Of a stretch of 64,000 nt of DNA, positions 16,873 through 26,736 are shown one piece after another. Every line of letters begins with the position of its first letter. The first letter of the stretch is position 1. The position numbers were made by a program, and so were the translations under genes. The stretch is from Caulifigura coniformis. Its GTDB lineage: Bacteria > Planctomycetota > Planctomycetia > Planctomycetales > Planctomycetaceae. Location: NCBI RefSeq assembly GCF_007745175.1, contig NZ_CP036271.1, positions 5,778,314 to 5,842,313 on the forward strand, in the 5' to 3' direction. The notes beneath the pieces are model-generated. The model saw only the letters and a program-made list of their open reading frames with translations, was not told where the DNA came from and did no database searches.

Positions 16873-17619
16873 ATGCGAATGCTCACGCTCACTGGAGCTC
16901 TCGGGGCCCTGCTGGTGCTCCTCTCTTCATCCCCCGTTCAGGCGCAGAAAGTCGGCGACACCGTCACTCCTCTCGAGTCGGTTGACCTGAAAATCAAGGA
17001 CCGCGTCGTCACGACGGTCAAACCCAGGGACCTCCTCACTGTTGAGAAGGTCCAGGAAGACTGGCTCTGGGTCGCGTCCGCCGCCGGAGAACGCGGCTGG
17101 CTGATGAAGGGCGACGTGCAGATCGCCAAGACTCCCCCTGCCGCACCCGATTCCCCCGTTGCCAAGCCGTCCGCCCCGGCCGAACCCGGGGCAGAGCCCC
17201 CCGTCGACGAGCGGCTCTATCTGATCGGCGCCATGGGCGCCACGCAGGTCTATCTCAGCTATGCCTACATCGGCGCCATTGGCGACGGCTACGTCAACAA
17301 GTCGTACGACGCCGCGAAGGTGCAGGAGCTGATGGGCGAAATCTCCGGCATGTCGCAACACCTGGTCCAGCAGCTCGAGAAGGTGAATGCCGGCGAGCTC
17401 ACCAATGAAGATCGGCTCGCGATCACGCAGATGATCGATATCAATCGGCTCCTCAAGAAAGAAGCCGATGCACTAGTGGCCTTCAGCCAGAAGCCGACCG
17501 CCCAGAACGCCGAGTCGTTTGAAGCGGTCCGTCGCGAAGTCTGGCCGAAAATCGCCAAGCTCCTGGGCATTCCGACCACCGACGAGGCCCAGGCCGAAGA
17601 GAAGCCCGCCTCGAAATAG
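16873..17619 (+). CDS. Secreted SH3-like hypothetical protein
   Basis: The 248-residue protein has a signal peptide ending at VQAQ (about residue 25). Residues 27-85 resemble a bacterial SH3-like domain (KIKDRVVTTVKPRDLLTVEKV..DWLWV). A Pro/Ala linker follows at about 92-115, and then a mainly helical C-terminal half. It lies 15 bases before the HtrA gene on the same strand, so the two may form an envelope quality-control operon. No catalytic motif is seen. Confidence 0.7.
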   Translation: MRMLTLTGALGALLVLLSSSPVQAQKVGDTVTPLESVDLKIKDRVVTTVKPRDLLTVEKVQEDWLWVASAAGERGWLMKGDVQIAKTPPAAPDSPVAKPSAPAEPGAEPPVDERLYLIGAMGATQVYLSYAYIGAIGDGYVNKSYDAAKVQELMGEISGMSQHLVQQLEKVNAGELTNEDRLAITQMIDINRLLKKEADALVAFSQKPTAQNAESFEAVRREVWPKIAKLLGIPTTDEAQAEEKPASK

Positions 17620-17634
17620 TGGCGGCGGGCAGTT

Positions 17635-18870
17635 ATGGAACGAGACATTGGAACGGACGACGCAATGCACGGCCTGCGGACGCTGGGAATCAGCTTGGGA
17701 TCTGCCGTCCTGGCGAGCCTCTTCACGGTCTGGCTGACGGGCCGCGGGCAGGATATCGGCAACCTCGCCATGGGCGATGTGCCTGCAGCGCCGGTCCGCC
17801 GCGCGCCGGCACAGGGGGCTGCGCCAGTCGACGGTGAACTCCAATCCCAGCTTCCGTCTCTGCCGGCTCTCGGCTTTGCCGCCTCTTCTCCCGATGAGGC
17901 CGTCAACATCGCCGTGTATGAACGCTGCAACAAGAGTGTCGTGAACATCTCAACGGTGACGGTCGTCGCGAACAGTCTTCTGTTCGGCGTCGTCCCGGGC
18001 GAAGGGAATGGATCGGGGTCCATTCTCGATAAGCAGGGCCACATCCTGACCAACAACCACGTCATCAACGACGCCCGCGAGATTCAGGTCACGCTGTTTA
18101 ACGAGGAAATCTACACGGCGGAACTCGTCGGGGCCGATCCGATCAACGACATCGCTGTCCTCCGGATCAAGGCGCCCGCGGAACAGCTCTTTCCCATGAC
18201 GCTCGGCGACTCCGACGAACTCAAGGTCGGCCTCCGCGTGTTCGCTCTCGGGAATCCTTTCGGCCTGTTCCGGACCATGAGCGAAGGCATCATCTCCAGC
18301 CTGAATCGCTCGCTGGCCGTTCACGACAACTGGGAAATCAAATCAATCATCCAGATTGACGCGAACATCAACCCGGGTAATTCGGGCGGTCCGCTGCTCG
18401 ATGCCCAGGGACGCCTGATCGGCATGAACACGGCCATCGCCAGCAAGGTGCAGCAAAGCGCCGGCATCGGCTTCGCCATCCCCGTGAACCTCGTGAAACG
18501 GGTCGTCCCCGAACTGCTGAAGCATGGACGCGTGATCCGCGGCGATATCGGCATCACGCATGTCACCGTCACCGACAACGGCCTGCGGATCGCGAGGCTG
18601 TCACCTGGAGGCCCGGCGGAGCAGGCCGGTCTCCGCCCCCCTCAGGCAGTGCGCTCGCGGTTCGGAATCCGACCGCAGATCGACCGCAGCACGGCCGATG
18701 TCATCACGGCGATCGATGGCACGAAGGTGACCAACGCGTCCGAGTTCCTGTCCGTCATCGAGAGCAAGAAGCCCGGCGATGTCGTCGAGCTGTCGGTGCT
18801 GCGTGAAGGTCGCGTGATTCGCGTCCGCGTCCGGCTCGGAAGTGACGAGCCGGTGTCGACAAAACGCTGA
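17635..18870 (+). CDS. Membrane-anchored HtrA/Deg family serine protease with PDZ
   Basis: The 411-residue protein has one N-terminal membrane segment (about 14-33) and a Pro/Ala linker. The S1C protease domain has a complete triad: His142 (TNNHVI), Asp172 (NDIAVL) and Ser250 (GNSGGPL). One C-terminal PDZ domain spans about 305-405. This layout matches DegS/HtrA-type envelope proteases that degrade or sense misfolded proteins outside the cytoplasm. ATG 17635 is used; ATG 17665 would remove ten residues before the membrane segment. Confidence 0.92.
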   Translation: MERDIGTDDAMHGLRTLGISLGSAVLASLFTVWLTGRGQDIGNLAMGDVPAAPVRRAPAQGAAPVDGELQSQLPSLPALGFAASSPDEAVNIAVYERCNKSVVNISTVTVVANSLLFGVVPGEGNGSGSILDKQGHILTNNHVINDAREIQVTLFNEEIYTAELVGADPINDIAVLRIKAPAEQLFPMTLGDSDELKVGLRVFALGNPFGLFRTMSEGIISSLNRSLAVHDNWEIKSIIQIDANINPGNSGGPLLDAQGRLIGMNTAIASKVQQSAGIGFAIPVNLVKRVVPELLKHGRVIRGDIGITHVTVTDNGLRIARLSPGGPAEQAGLRPPQAVRSRFGIRPQIDRSTADVITAIDGTKVTNASEFLSVIESKKPGDVVELSVLREGRVIRVRVRLGSDEPVSTKR

Positions 18871-18878
18871 ACGCGACT

Positions 18879-18894
18879 CGCCAGCGCCCTGGCG
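18879..18894. terminator. Short hairpin between convergent genes
   Basis: CGCCAG / CTGGCG with a 4-base loop lies just after the HtrA stop. There is no T-run, so it is a weak terminator candidate. Confidence 0.25.
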
Positions 18895-18991
18895 CCGCAG
18901 GGCAGGGCGAGGCGCCTGCCGGGCCACGAATGCTGCCAGAGAGACGCCTGAAGGACCTGAGCGCCAAAGGGGCCCGCGGCCGGCACTGCGG

Positions 18992-19516
18992 CTACGGAGC
19001 GGGGCGGACCGAATCGAGAAACTCTGTTGACTCGTGACGCGAGTCGCGGGTGATCCCCGCCGCGTCGAGCGCTTCGAACAGCGCCTGTCGTGCGCCGGCA
19101 GTCGCCCGCTTGGTCCGCTCGATCCGAATCCGGATTCCCTGGTCATCGCCGGTGGTCGACTTCGTCAGCTGTGCGATCTCCGTGGCGTCGAGCGTCTTTC
19201 CCTCCTGTCCGCTTTCCGAACTCGCCAGGACGTAGTGATCCCCGTCGATGATCACGCGCAGCCGTTCGGGCGGAACGACACCCGCTGCAGAGGGCGTTTC
19301 CGAGCTGACGATCGTGGCGGACGGCGTTCCTGTCCGCGGCTCTTCGCTCGACGTTTCCGTGCCGGCCGTCCCGGAATCACCGGAGCCTGTTCCGAAGCCG
19401 AGTCCTTTCCCTAACCCGAAGCCGGGAAAGTACTGCCCCAGCCAGATTCCCAATGCAACAAGGCCGAGAGCGCCTGCGCCCACGGCCTTGCGTCTGAGAC
19501 TTCCCTTCTTCGCCAT
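18992..19516 (-). CDS. Single-pass membrane protein with ExbD-like periplasmic domain
   Basis: The 174-residue protein has a basic N-terminus (MAKKGSLRRK), one membrane helix (about 11-29), a Gly/Ser/Thr-rich linker, and a domain at about 85-160. That domain resembles the periplasmic part of ExbD/TolR proteins (LRVIIDGDHYVLA ... IRIRIERTKRATAGARQALFEALDAAGI). The membrane-helix Asp that is essential in ExbD is not present in GAGALGLVALGIWLGQYF, so proton coupling looks unlikely. No exbB is nearby. The fold call is a weak inference. It is transcribed toward the HtrA gene. Confidence 0.6.
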   Translation of the reverse strand: MAKKGSLRRKAVGAGALGLVALGIWLGQYFPGFGLGKGLGFGTGSGDSGTAGTETSSEEPRTGTPSATIVSSETPSAAGVVPPERLRVIIDGDHYVLASSESGQEGKTLDATEIAQLTKSTTGDDQGIRIRIERTKRATAGARQALFEALDAAGITRDSRHESTEFLDSVRPAP

Positions 19517-19672
19517 GCTGATCTCCGCCAGGTGTCAGCATGACCATACCCCGCCCGGCGCACCCCTGCCAGACGGTTTTGCCCCCAGGCACTCTTTCGA
19601 TTCCGCGTGACACCTCCACCGAGCCCACGACTCCGCGAGCCGTCGGCCCGGCGTTCACGCTCGAAGAACGCC

Positions 19673-20512
19673 TCAGGCGGCCTTGTGCCGTCCGTTGTTC
19701 GACTGCACCGCCAGGACCGGCTGGGCCCGTTCTCCGCTGCACAACACCACCAGCAGGTTGGAAATCAACTGGTCGCGGTCCGTCTCATCGAGGTCGAATC
19801 CCGCGTCGGTCAGCTGCGTCACTGCATCACGAACGATCTGCACGGCTCCCTCGACGATCGTCTTCCGGGCGTCGATCAGGGCGAGCGCCTGCTGTCTCAT
19901 CAGCATCGCCTGCGCAATTTCGGGAGCGTAGGTCAGGTCGTTCAACCGCACCATCAGCACTTCAATCCCCGCTGGGTCGACCGCTTCCTGGAGTTCACTG
20001 ATGAACGCCTTCGTCACCACGTCGCTTTCTTTCTTCAGGCACGAAACGCTGTCGTCGGCCGATTCGTACGGGAACAGCGAGCTGACGCGCTTGATCACCG
20101 CCCCCGCCTGGTCGTTCAGGAACTGCCGGTAGTTTTCCACGTGCAGTGATGCCTTGACCGTATCCAGCACGCGGTACAGCACCACCGCGCTGATCTGGAT
20201 CGGGTTGCCGTTCTTTTCGACGACCGTTTCCGATGGGATGTCGAGCGTCGTGTCACGGGTCGAGATTCGATGCAGAGTCCGCCCCACGGGATGAATCCAG
20301 CGGATTCCCTGCTCCTTGAGCGTGGTGACATACTTGCCGAAACGCAGGACGACGATTTCCTCACGAGGGTTCACGACGAAGAACCCGAACAGCAGGATCG
20401 GCGGAAAGATAATGCTCACGCCGACAACCAGAAGCATCTCCAGGAATCCCTGGGTGACGACCGAGGGCTCGTGATAAGCCTTACCGCTGAGCGTCGACTG
20501 TTCGGCGTTCAT
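19673..20512 (-). CDS. SPFH/Band 7 (prohibitin-like) membrane protein
   Basis: The 279-residue protein has one membrane segment (about 24-47) followed by a Band 7 domain: NPREEIVVLRFGKYVTTLKEQGIRW, then TLDIPSETVVEKNGNPIQISAVVLYRV, and a charged helical tail with the usual AEIAQAMLMRQQALALIDARK-like segment. SPFH proteins form membrane rings or microdomains and often control membrane proteases. It lies 156 bases upstream of the ExbD-like gene on the same strand; a shared transcript is possible. No FtsH homologue is in the window. Confidence 0.88.
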   Translation of the reverse strand: MNAEQSTLSGKAYHEPSVVTQGFLEMLLVVGVSIIFPPILLFGFFVVNPREEIVVLRFGKYVTTLKEQGIRWIHPVGRTLHRISTRDTTLDIPSETVVEKNGNPIQISAVVLYRVLDTVKASLHVENYRQFLNDQAGAVIKRVSSLFPYESADDSVSCLKKESDVVTKAFISELQEAVDPAGIEVLMVRLNDLTYAPEIAQAMLMRQQALALIDARKTIVEGAVQIVRDAVTQLTDAGFDLDETDRDQLISNLLVVLCSGERAQPVLAVQSNNGRHKAA

Positions 20513-20742
20513 GCCAGTTCTCCGGGGTGCGTTGAACGTGTTCGCCCACAGAAACGTAGGCGGGAACCGCGCGGCTCAGCAATTCGGCTTCGTTTTCCGG
20601 AATGCACTGGTAAAGCTCAGTCTGCTTCGGCCAACTTAACGCCGGAGAGCGCCAGAGCCGTCACCTCATGCACGGTCCCGTCTCCGACGGCATGACCTCG
20701 TGACCCGCCATCCGGCCGAACCTGCCCTGAATCGATGAAACT

Positions 20743-20770
20743 TGATGAGGTGACTGATGTTCACTCATCA
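20743..20770 (-). terminator. Hairpin downstream of the small hypothetical gene
   Basis: TGATGAGGTGA pairs with TCACTCATCA around a 7-base loop, with one bulged G. It sits 3' of the minus-strand gene at 20790-21074, so it may end that transcript. The T-rich tail is weak. Confidence 0.3.
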
Positions 20771-20789
20771 GACGCGTGAGGCGCGCCGC

Positions 20790-21074
20790 CTAGACGCCAT
20801 CCTCCCATTGCGCTGCGTTCACACCGAACATCGCGGCAGCGCCTTGCATTGCCTTCTCGAGCGAGTCGTACCACCAATCGCCGCTCATTGAGCCATCCTG
20901 CGATTCGTAAAGCAGCAGGGAGCCTCCGTCGACATTCTCAATCCTCAGATTGAGCACGAGGTGGCGAATCGGAGTCGGCAACGGCTTCGCTGCGCCAGGC
21001 GGAAGCCACCCAGAGTGTTCCTCACCCCCCTCTTGATACGCGACGCCTTCGATGTGCTTGACGATTTGCGACAT
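20790..21074 (-). CDS. Small hypothetical protein
   Basis: The 94-residue protein has no signal peptide or recognised motif. It is acidic, Trp-rich at the C-terminal half (DWWYDSLEKAMQGAAAMFGV) and looks like a compact alpha/beta domain. It starts 18 bases after the stop of the Rieske ferredoxin gene on the same strand, so the two are probably cotranscribed. Function unknown. Confidence 0.6.
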   Translation of the reverse strand: MSQIVKHIEGVAYQEGGEEHSGWLPPGAAKPLPTPIRHLVLNLRIENVDGGSLLLYESQDGSMSGDWWYDSLEKAMQGAAAMFGVNAAQWEDGV

Positions 21075-21092
21075 GACGTGTTGAGCGCGATC

Positions 21093-21404
21093 TCAGCCAT
21101 TCTGAGCGAGGTAAAGCATGCCACCGTCTTCGACGACCTCAAAAGTCTTCTGCTGAATCCGCGGTGTGAGCTGATGTTTCCCCGTGGTCACGTCGAACTG
21201 CCAGCCGTGCCAGGGACAGGTGACGACGGTTCCCGTCACGCAGCCGTTCGCGAGCGGCCCGCCGGCATGCGGGCAGATGCCGTCGATGGCGTGGTATCGC
21301 CCATCAATGTTGAAGACGGCGATGATCCGGTCATCGGCGACGCACTCTTTTCCAGTCCCGGGGGGAACGTCGGACGCCTGGCAAAGGGGAATGCGTTCAG
21401 CCAT
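21093..21404 (-). CDS. Rieske [2Fe-2S] ferredoxin (NirD/BphF-like)
   Basis: The 103-residue soluble Rieske domain has both ligand pairs: Cys44-Pro-His46 (CPHAGGPL) and Cys63-Pro-Trp-His66 (CPWHGWQFD). Length matches free-standing Rieske ferredoxins that feed oxygenases or act as the small subunit of nitrite reductase. Neither partner is encoded nearby, so the partner cannot be named. A small hypothetical protein is encoded just downstream. Confidence 0.92.
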   Translation of the reverse strand: MAERIPLCQASDVPPGTGKECVADDRIIAVFNIDGRYHAIDGICPHAGGPLANGCVTGTVVTCPWHGWQFDVTTGKHQLTPRIQQKTFEVVEDGGMLYLAQNG

Positions 21405-21571
21405 TGTCTTCGAAATCGGGGAGAAACGTATCGAACAGCCCCACGATCAGGGCCGGGGAGGTCGTAGTCTGCCTGAAGGCATGCCCCCAGGCCATCGGGA
21501 TGGTACTCTCGTGACAGTGTGCGGTCGCCTGATCTGAATCTCGAAGATTCCTGACCCCGAAGCCTCATCCT

Positions 21572-22468
21572 GTGTCGACGACTCAGCAGTTCACGACGCT
21601 CCTGCCGAACGACGTCCTGGCCCGCGTCGAGCGGATGCGGCTGGCTCCGGTCAAACGGCTCACGAACCGGCAGCGCGGTGAACACCTTTCGGATAAGGGG
21701 GGAACCAGTGTCGACTTCGCCGACTACCGCGACTACGTGGCGGGCGACGACCTCCGGCATATCGACTGGAACATCTTCTCCCGGCTCAATCAGCCCTACC
21801 TGAAACTGTATGCCCACGAAGAGGACATGCACTGCGTGCTGATCCTCGACGGGTCGACGTCGATGATGTTCGAAGGCAAGTTCGAACTGGCCCGTCAGAT
21901 CGCTGCCGCGCTGGGCGTGATGGGCCTGATGAATGTGGAACGTGTTTCCGTCTATGCCTGCTCCGCCAGCCAGAAAGAACCGGTCTTTCTTCCTCCTTCC
22001 GGAGGCCGGGCAAGTCTCAAGCGATTCTTTTCATTCCTGGAAGGGTTGACCGGGGGCGGCGACTGCACCGTGGAAGCGGCCGTCGAAGCGGCTCTCCGCC
22101 GTCATCGCGGACGCGGGATCGCCGTCGTACTGTCCGACTTCCTGACATTCGGGGACGTCGTTCGCCCGTTCAACCAGCTGAATGCCGCCGGGCTGGAGAT
22201 CTATGGAATTCAGATTCTCGCGCCGATCGAGATTCATCCCGAACTGAACGGCGACCTCCGAATCGTCGACTCCGAGAACGAGCAGACGCTTGATATCTCT
22301 TCCGCGGGAGAACTGCTCGGGCTGTATCACGAGCATCGAATCGCCCTCGAACACCACCTCACGGCGGAGTGCCGGAAACGGAACGGGCGTTTTCATTCCG
22401 TCAGTTCGGCGGACTCGATCAAGACTGTTTTATTCGATGGTCTTCTTCGCAGGGGCTGGGTGCGGTGA
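21572..22468 (+). CDS. DUF58 / von Willebrand A-like protein
   Basis: The 298-residue cytosolic protein has the DUF58 core: GTSVDFADYRDYVAGDDLRHIDWN at about 44-67, followed by a vWA-like fold with a MIDAS-type DGSTSMMF motif near residue 93. Such proteins usually act with MoxR-type AAA ATPases, but no moxR gene is in the window. Translation begins at GTG 21572. The stop overlaps the GTG start of moaE (GTGA at 22465-22468). Confidence 0.88.
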   Translation: MSTTQQFTTLLPNDVLARVERMRLAPVKRLTNRQRGEHLSDKGGTSVDFADYRDYVAGDDLRHIDWNIFSRLNQPYLKLYAHEEDMHCVLILDGSTSMMFEGKFELARQIAAALGVMGLMNVERVSVYACSASQKEPVFLPPSGGRASLKRFFSFLEGLTGGGDCTVEAAVEAALRRHRGRGIAVVLSDFLTFGDVVRPFNQLNAAGLEIYGIQILAPIEIHPELNGDLRIVDSENEQTLDISSAGELLGLYHEHRIALEHHLTAECRKRNGRFHSVSSADSIKTVLFDGLLRRGWVR

Positions 22469-22896
22469 GCCGTTGTGAAACACGGATCGATCTGACCCGC
22501 GAGGTCATCGATTTCAGTGAACTGACGGAGTGGGTTCGCTCAACCCAGGCCGGGGCGGTGGTCCTGTTTCTCGGGACCGTTCGCGAGATGACGGGCGGGC
22601 TTCGCACCATTGCTCTCGATTACGAAGCGTATCCGGAGATGGCCCGGGCCAAGATGCAGGAGATCGCCGACGAGGCGGCGCGCCGCTGGCCCGCGATCCG
22701 CATTGCCCTGGCTCACCGATTCGGCCGGCTGGAGCTTGGGGACGTCAGCGTGGCCGTCGCCGTCAGCACCCCACACCGGGGGGACTCGTTCGAGGCCGGC
22801 CGGTTTCTCATCGACACCCTGAAGCAGGTCGTCCCGATCTGGAAGCAGGAAAACTGGGCCGACGGCACGAAGGAGTGGGTCGACCCAGGCGCGTGA
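22465..22896 (+). CDS. moaE: Molybdopterin synthase catalytic subunit MoaE
   Basis: The 143-residue protein converts precursor Z to molybdopterin using sulfur carried by MoaD. Family segments are GAVVLFLGTVREMTGG, LDYEAYPEMA, IALAHRFGRLELGDVSVAVAVS and the active-site region VPIWKQENWADGTKEWV. The GTG at 22465 is chosen because it overlaps the DUF58 stop and starts right before the conserved domain; an ATG at 22369 would add residues that overlap the DUF58 coding region. No moaD is in the window. The stop lies 9 bases from the end of leuC on the other strand. Confidence 0.92.
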   Translation: MSRCETRIDLTREVIDFSELTEWVRSTQAGAVVLFLGTVREMTGGLRTIALDYEAYPEMARAKMQEIADEAARRWPAIRIALAHRFGRLELGDVSVAVAVSTPHRGDSFEAGRFLIDTLKQVVPIWKQENWADGTKEWVDPGA

Positions 22897-22905
22897 CCAC
22901 TGACG

Positions 22906-24327
<1,422 letters not shown>

Positions 24328-25050
24328 GACTTGCAGCGGAATGGGTTACAAAATTAGACAGCGCGGTCGGACAGCGGTTCACGCGTGATCGGCGCATCAT
24401 GCTGGATTGTCGGCAGTTCCGAACGAAATGACAAGGAGGGACGCCCGCCCAAATCATGAAGGTGAGCAAGGAGGGCGCGTGTCTGTGTGTGGTTGCGCCT
24501 TCTTGGCCCTTCTCCCTTGTCCTGACCCGTGGAGGGTGAGGCGGATTCCCGGCGGAGAGGTCGTACCGGGATGCGGGCGTGCGACTGTGTCCGCAACGAA
24601 AACGCCCGGCTGCGTCCCTCGGTTGCATGCCAGACCTGGGCGCCGTCCGCGATTTCTCCGGAGAAGTCGGGGTTTCCAATGCCTGCCGCGACTCTGCAGG
24701 CAGATTCTGAGAGCCGTGGGCGCGTGACGGGCTGAATCGGATGGTGTTCATAGCTCCTCCACCAGTCCGTGAGCGGTTGCGCGGAGGTCTGGAGGAGGGG
24801 GGACGGGATCAGGGACCCGCAGTTCCTGCCGATCTCCCCCGTCTGCCGGTCGGCAAGGTTCTCCCTCATCTTGACCGAAATTCGGTGAACTGGGAGATTT
24901 TCCGTGTTGACCTCCGGGGAACTGGACTCGCCGGGGTCGACCGACCTTCGTTTACATCGCCCCGCGGGGGGCATCAGGCCATGTTCGGATCAAATTCGGC
25001 TGCCGCGGGCGGCCGGGACTCGTCCGGCCCAGCAAAGGAGTGCTTTCGCC
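24328..25050. other. Long non-coding interval between divergent leuC and ompH
   Basis: In these 723 bases I see no reading frame with convincing protein-like composition and no recognised RNA gene. It must hold the promoters for leuC (leftward) and the ompH-lpxC-lpxA operon (rightward). A palindrome at 24874-24886 is listed separately. Confidence 0.6.
24874..24886. promoter_or_regulatory. Palindrome ACCGAA-A-TTCGGT upstream of ompH
   Basis: A perfect 6-bp inverted repeat with a 1-base centre overlaps a TTGACC that resembles a -35 box, 165 bases before ompH. It could be an operator. There is no second copy in the window that I noticed, so this is only a candidate. Confidence 0.25.
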
Positions 25051-25713
25051 GTGAAGAAGCTCATTATCTGCTCCGCCGCCGCACTGATGGCGGCCGGATT
25101 GTTCCTCTCAGCCCGGGACTCGCTCGGGCAGGGCACTGCGGCGCCGAAGTCGGCCGCACACCAGGTCGGCCTGATCGACATGGCTCATGTCTTCAAGAAC
25201 TATGAGAAGTTCAAGACCTCGACGGCCGCGCTGCAGGAGCAGATCAAGGCGGCTGACGAGCAGGCGAAGAAGCAGATCGACGCGATGAAGGCCATCCAGG
25301 AGCGGATGACCCAGCTGCAGCAGGGAAGCCCGGACTACAGCAAGATGGAAGCCGAGCTGATCGCGGCGACCACGAAGCTCGAGACCTTCAAGAAGACCTC
25401 GCAGCTGACGTTCCTGCGTGCCGAGGCGGACATCTACAAGACCGTGTACCTGGAAGTCCAGAACGCGGTTCAGCAGTACGCCGGCGTTTACAAGTACACG
25501 CTCATCATGCGGTTCAACCGCAATCCGGTGGAAGACGCCGAGAATCCCCAGGCGATCATCCAGAGCATGAACCGCCAGGTGGTTTACTATCGCGGTGAAG
25601 ACGACCTCACCGACCCGATCCTGAACTACCTGAACGACAAGTACGCGAAGACCTCGGGCGCTGCCAAGCCGCGCACCGCGACCGCGCCTGCCGGCGGACC
25701 CGCGACCCGCTGA
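25051..25713 (+). CDS. OmpH/Skp-family periplasmic chaperone
   Basis: The 220-residue protein has a signal peptide (about 1-27, ending near SLGQG), then QVGLIDMAHVFKNYEKF, the typical OmpH/Skp opening, and a long helical coiled region at about 50-140 (AALQEQIKAADEQAKKQIDAMK). Skp holds outer-membrane proteins on their way to the BAM complex. GTG 25051 is chosen because an AAAGGAG ribosome site lies 10 bases before it and the signal peptide starts there. The family's link to lpx genes, known in other Gram-negatives, is kept here: lpxC and lpxA follow. Confidence 0.88.
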   Translation: MKKLIICSAAALMAAGLFLSARDSLGQGTAAPKSAAHQVGLIDMAHVFKNYEKFKTSTAALQEQIKAADEQAKKQIDAMKAIQERMTQLQQGSPDYSKMEAELIAATTKLETFKKTSQLTFLRAEADIYKTVYLEVQNAVQQYAGVYKYTLIMRFNRNPVEDAENPQAIIQSMNRQVVYYRGEDDLTDPILNYLNDKYAKTSGAAKPRTATAPAGGPATR

Positions 25714-25744
25714 GCAAGCTGCGAACTGGCTTGAGTTTCTTCAG

Positions 25745-25775
25745 GCACGGATGGGCCCAATCCGCCCATCCGTGC
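25745..25775 (+). terminator. 12-bp perfect hairpin between ompH and lpxC
   Basis: GCACGGATGGGC pairs perfectly with GCCCATCCGTGC across a 7-base loop, 31 bases after the ompH stop. The following TTCTGC is only weakly T-rich, so it may attenuate rather than end transcription into lpxC, or protect the ompH mRNA end. Confidence 0.5.
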
Positions 25776-25826
25776 TTCTGCATATCGGGACGCTTTTTCC
25801 GCTTTTCTTTCCGCAGTGATGTCCTG

Positions 25827-26699
25827 ATGACACTGGACCGCCAGCGTTCGATTGCGACGACCGCCGAGGTCTCAGGATTCGGGCTTTTCGGCGGCATCGA
25901 CTGCCGCCTGGTGTTTCACCCGGCAGAGGAAGGCTCTGGAATCGCCTTCCGCCGCGTCGACCTTCCTCATTCGAGGCCCGTCCCGGCGACAGCGGAATTT
26001 GTCGCCCGCGTGCCGCGACGCACGGCCCTCTCCGACGGCCATTCCACAATTGAAACGGTCGAGCACGTCATGGCCGCCCTGGCCGGACTGTGCATCGACA
26101 ACTGCCTCGTCGAACTCGATGCGCCCGAGGCGCCGATTGGCGACGGCTCGGCCCTGCCGTTTGTCGAAGCGCTGCTCGTGGCGGGAATCGTCGAACAGTC
26201 GGCCGAAGTGGAAGCGTTTCGGCCTGCCTCCCCGTTCTCCGTTGAAGGAAACGGCGGCCAGACCATCGAAGCGAATGGGGATCCAGAATACCGGGTCCGG
26301 TATTCCCTCGATTACGGGCCCGGCTCCCCCATTCCGAAGCAATCGGCGTGCGTCGCTGTCCGTCCGGAAACGTTTCTCCGAGAGATCGCCGGAGCGCGGA
26401 CTTTTGTACTCGCCTCGGAGATTGAAGGGCTGCGGGCGATGGGATATGGCCGTCGCGCGACCACGGAGAACCTGCTCGTCTTTCACGACGGCGGAATCGA
26501 AGACAATTCCCTGCGCTGGCCCGATGAGTGCGCCCGCCACAAGCTGCTCGACGCCATTGGCGACCTGGCATTGTGCGGCGGGCGGCTGACAGGCCACTTT
26601 CACGCGACCCGTTCGGGCCATCACCTCAATCACGAGATGGCCCGAAGGCTGACGACCTTTCCGAACAGTTCCAGGCAGACTCTCCGCCGGGCGGCATGA
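25827..26699 (+). CDS. lpxC: UDP-3-O-acyl-N-acetylglucosamine deacetylase
   Basis: The 290-residue zinc enzyme catalyses the committed step of lipid A synthesis. Catalytic residues match the family: Glu79-His80 (TVEHVMAAL), His238 and Asp242 (HKLLDAIGDLAL), and a late His265/266 (RSGHHLNH). ATG 25827 is chosen because the family N-terminus (QRSIATTAEVSGFGLFGG) begins just after it; the frame extends upstream only through the hairpin. It shows that this organism has at least the start of an LPS pathway. Confidence 0.94.
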   Translation: MTLDRQRSIATTAEVSGFGLFGGIDCRLVFHPAEEGSGIAFRRVDLPHSRPVPATAEFVARVPRRTALSDGHSTIETVEHVMAALAGLCIDNCLVELDAPEAPIGDGSALPFVEALLVAGIVEQSAEVEAFRPASPFSVEGNGGQTIEANGDPEYRVRYSLDYGPGSPIPKQSACVAVRPETFLREIAGARTFVLASEIEGLRAMGYGRRATTENLLVFHDGGIEDNSLRWPDECARHKLLDAIGDLALCGGRLTGHFHATRSGHHLNHEMARRLTTFPNSSRQTLRRAA

Positions 26700-26736
26700 C
26701 TTGCCCGGAAGAACGGCCCCTACGAAAGACGCCACG

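Noticed and set aside
24354-24974. Possible gene in the leuC-ompH interval (minus-strand frame of about 206 codons)
   Set aside because: Composition is Arg/Ser/Pro-rich with no hydrophobic core or motif, and no ribosome site was seen.
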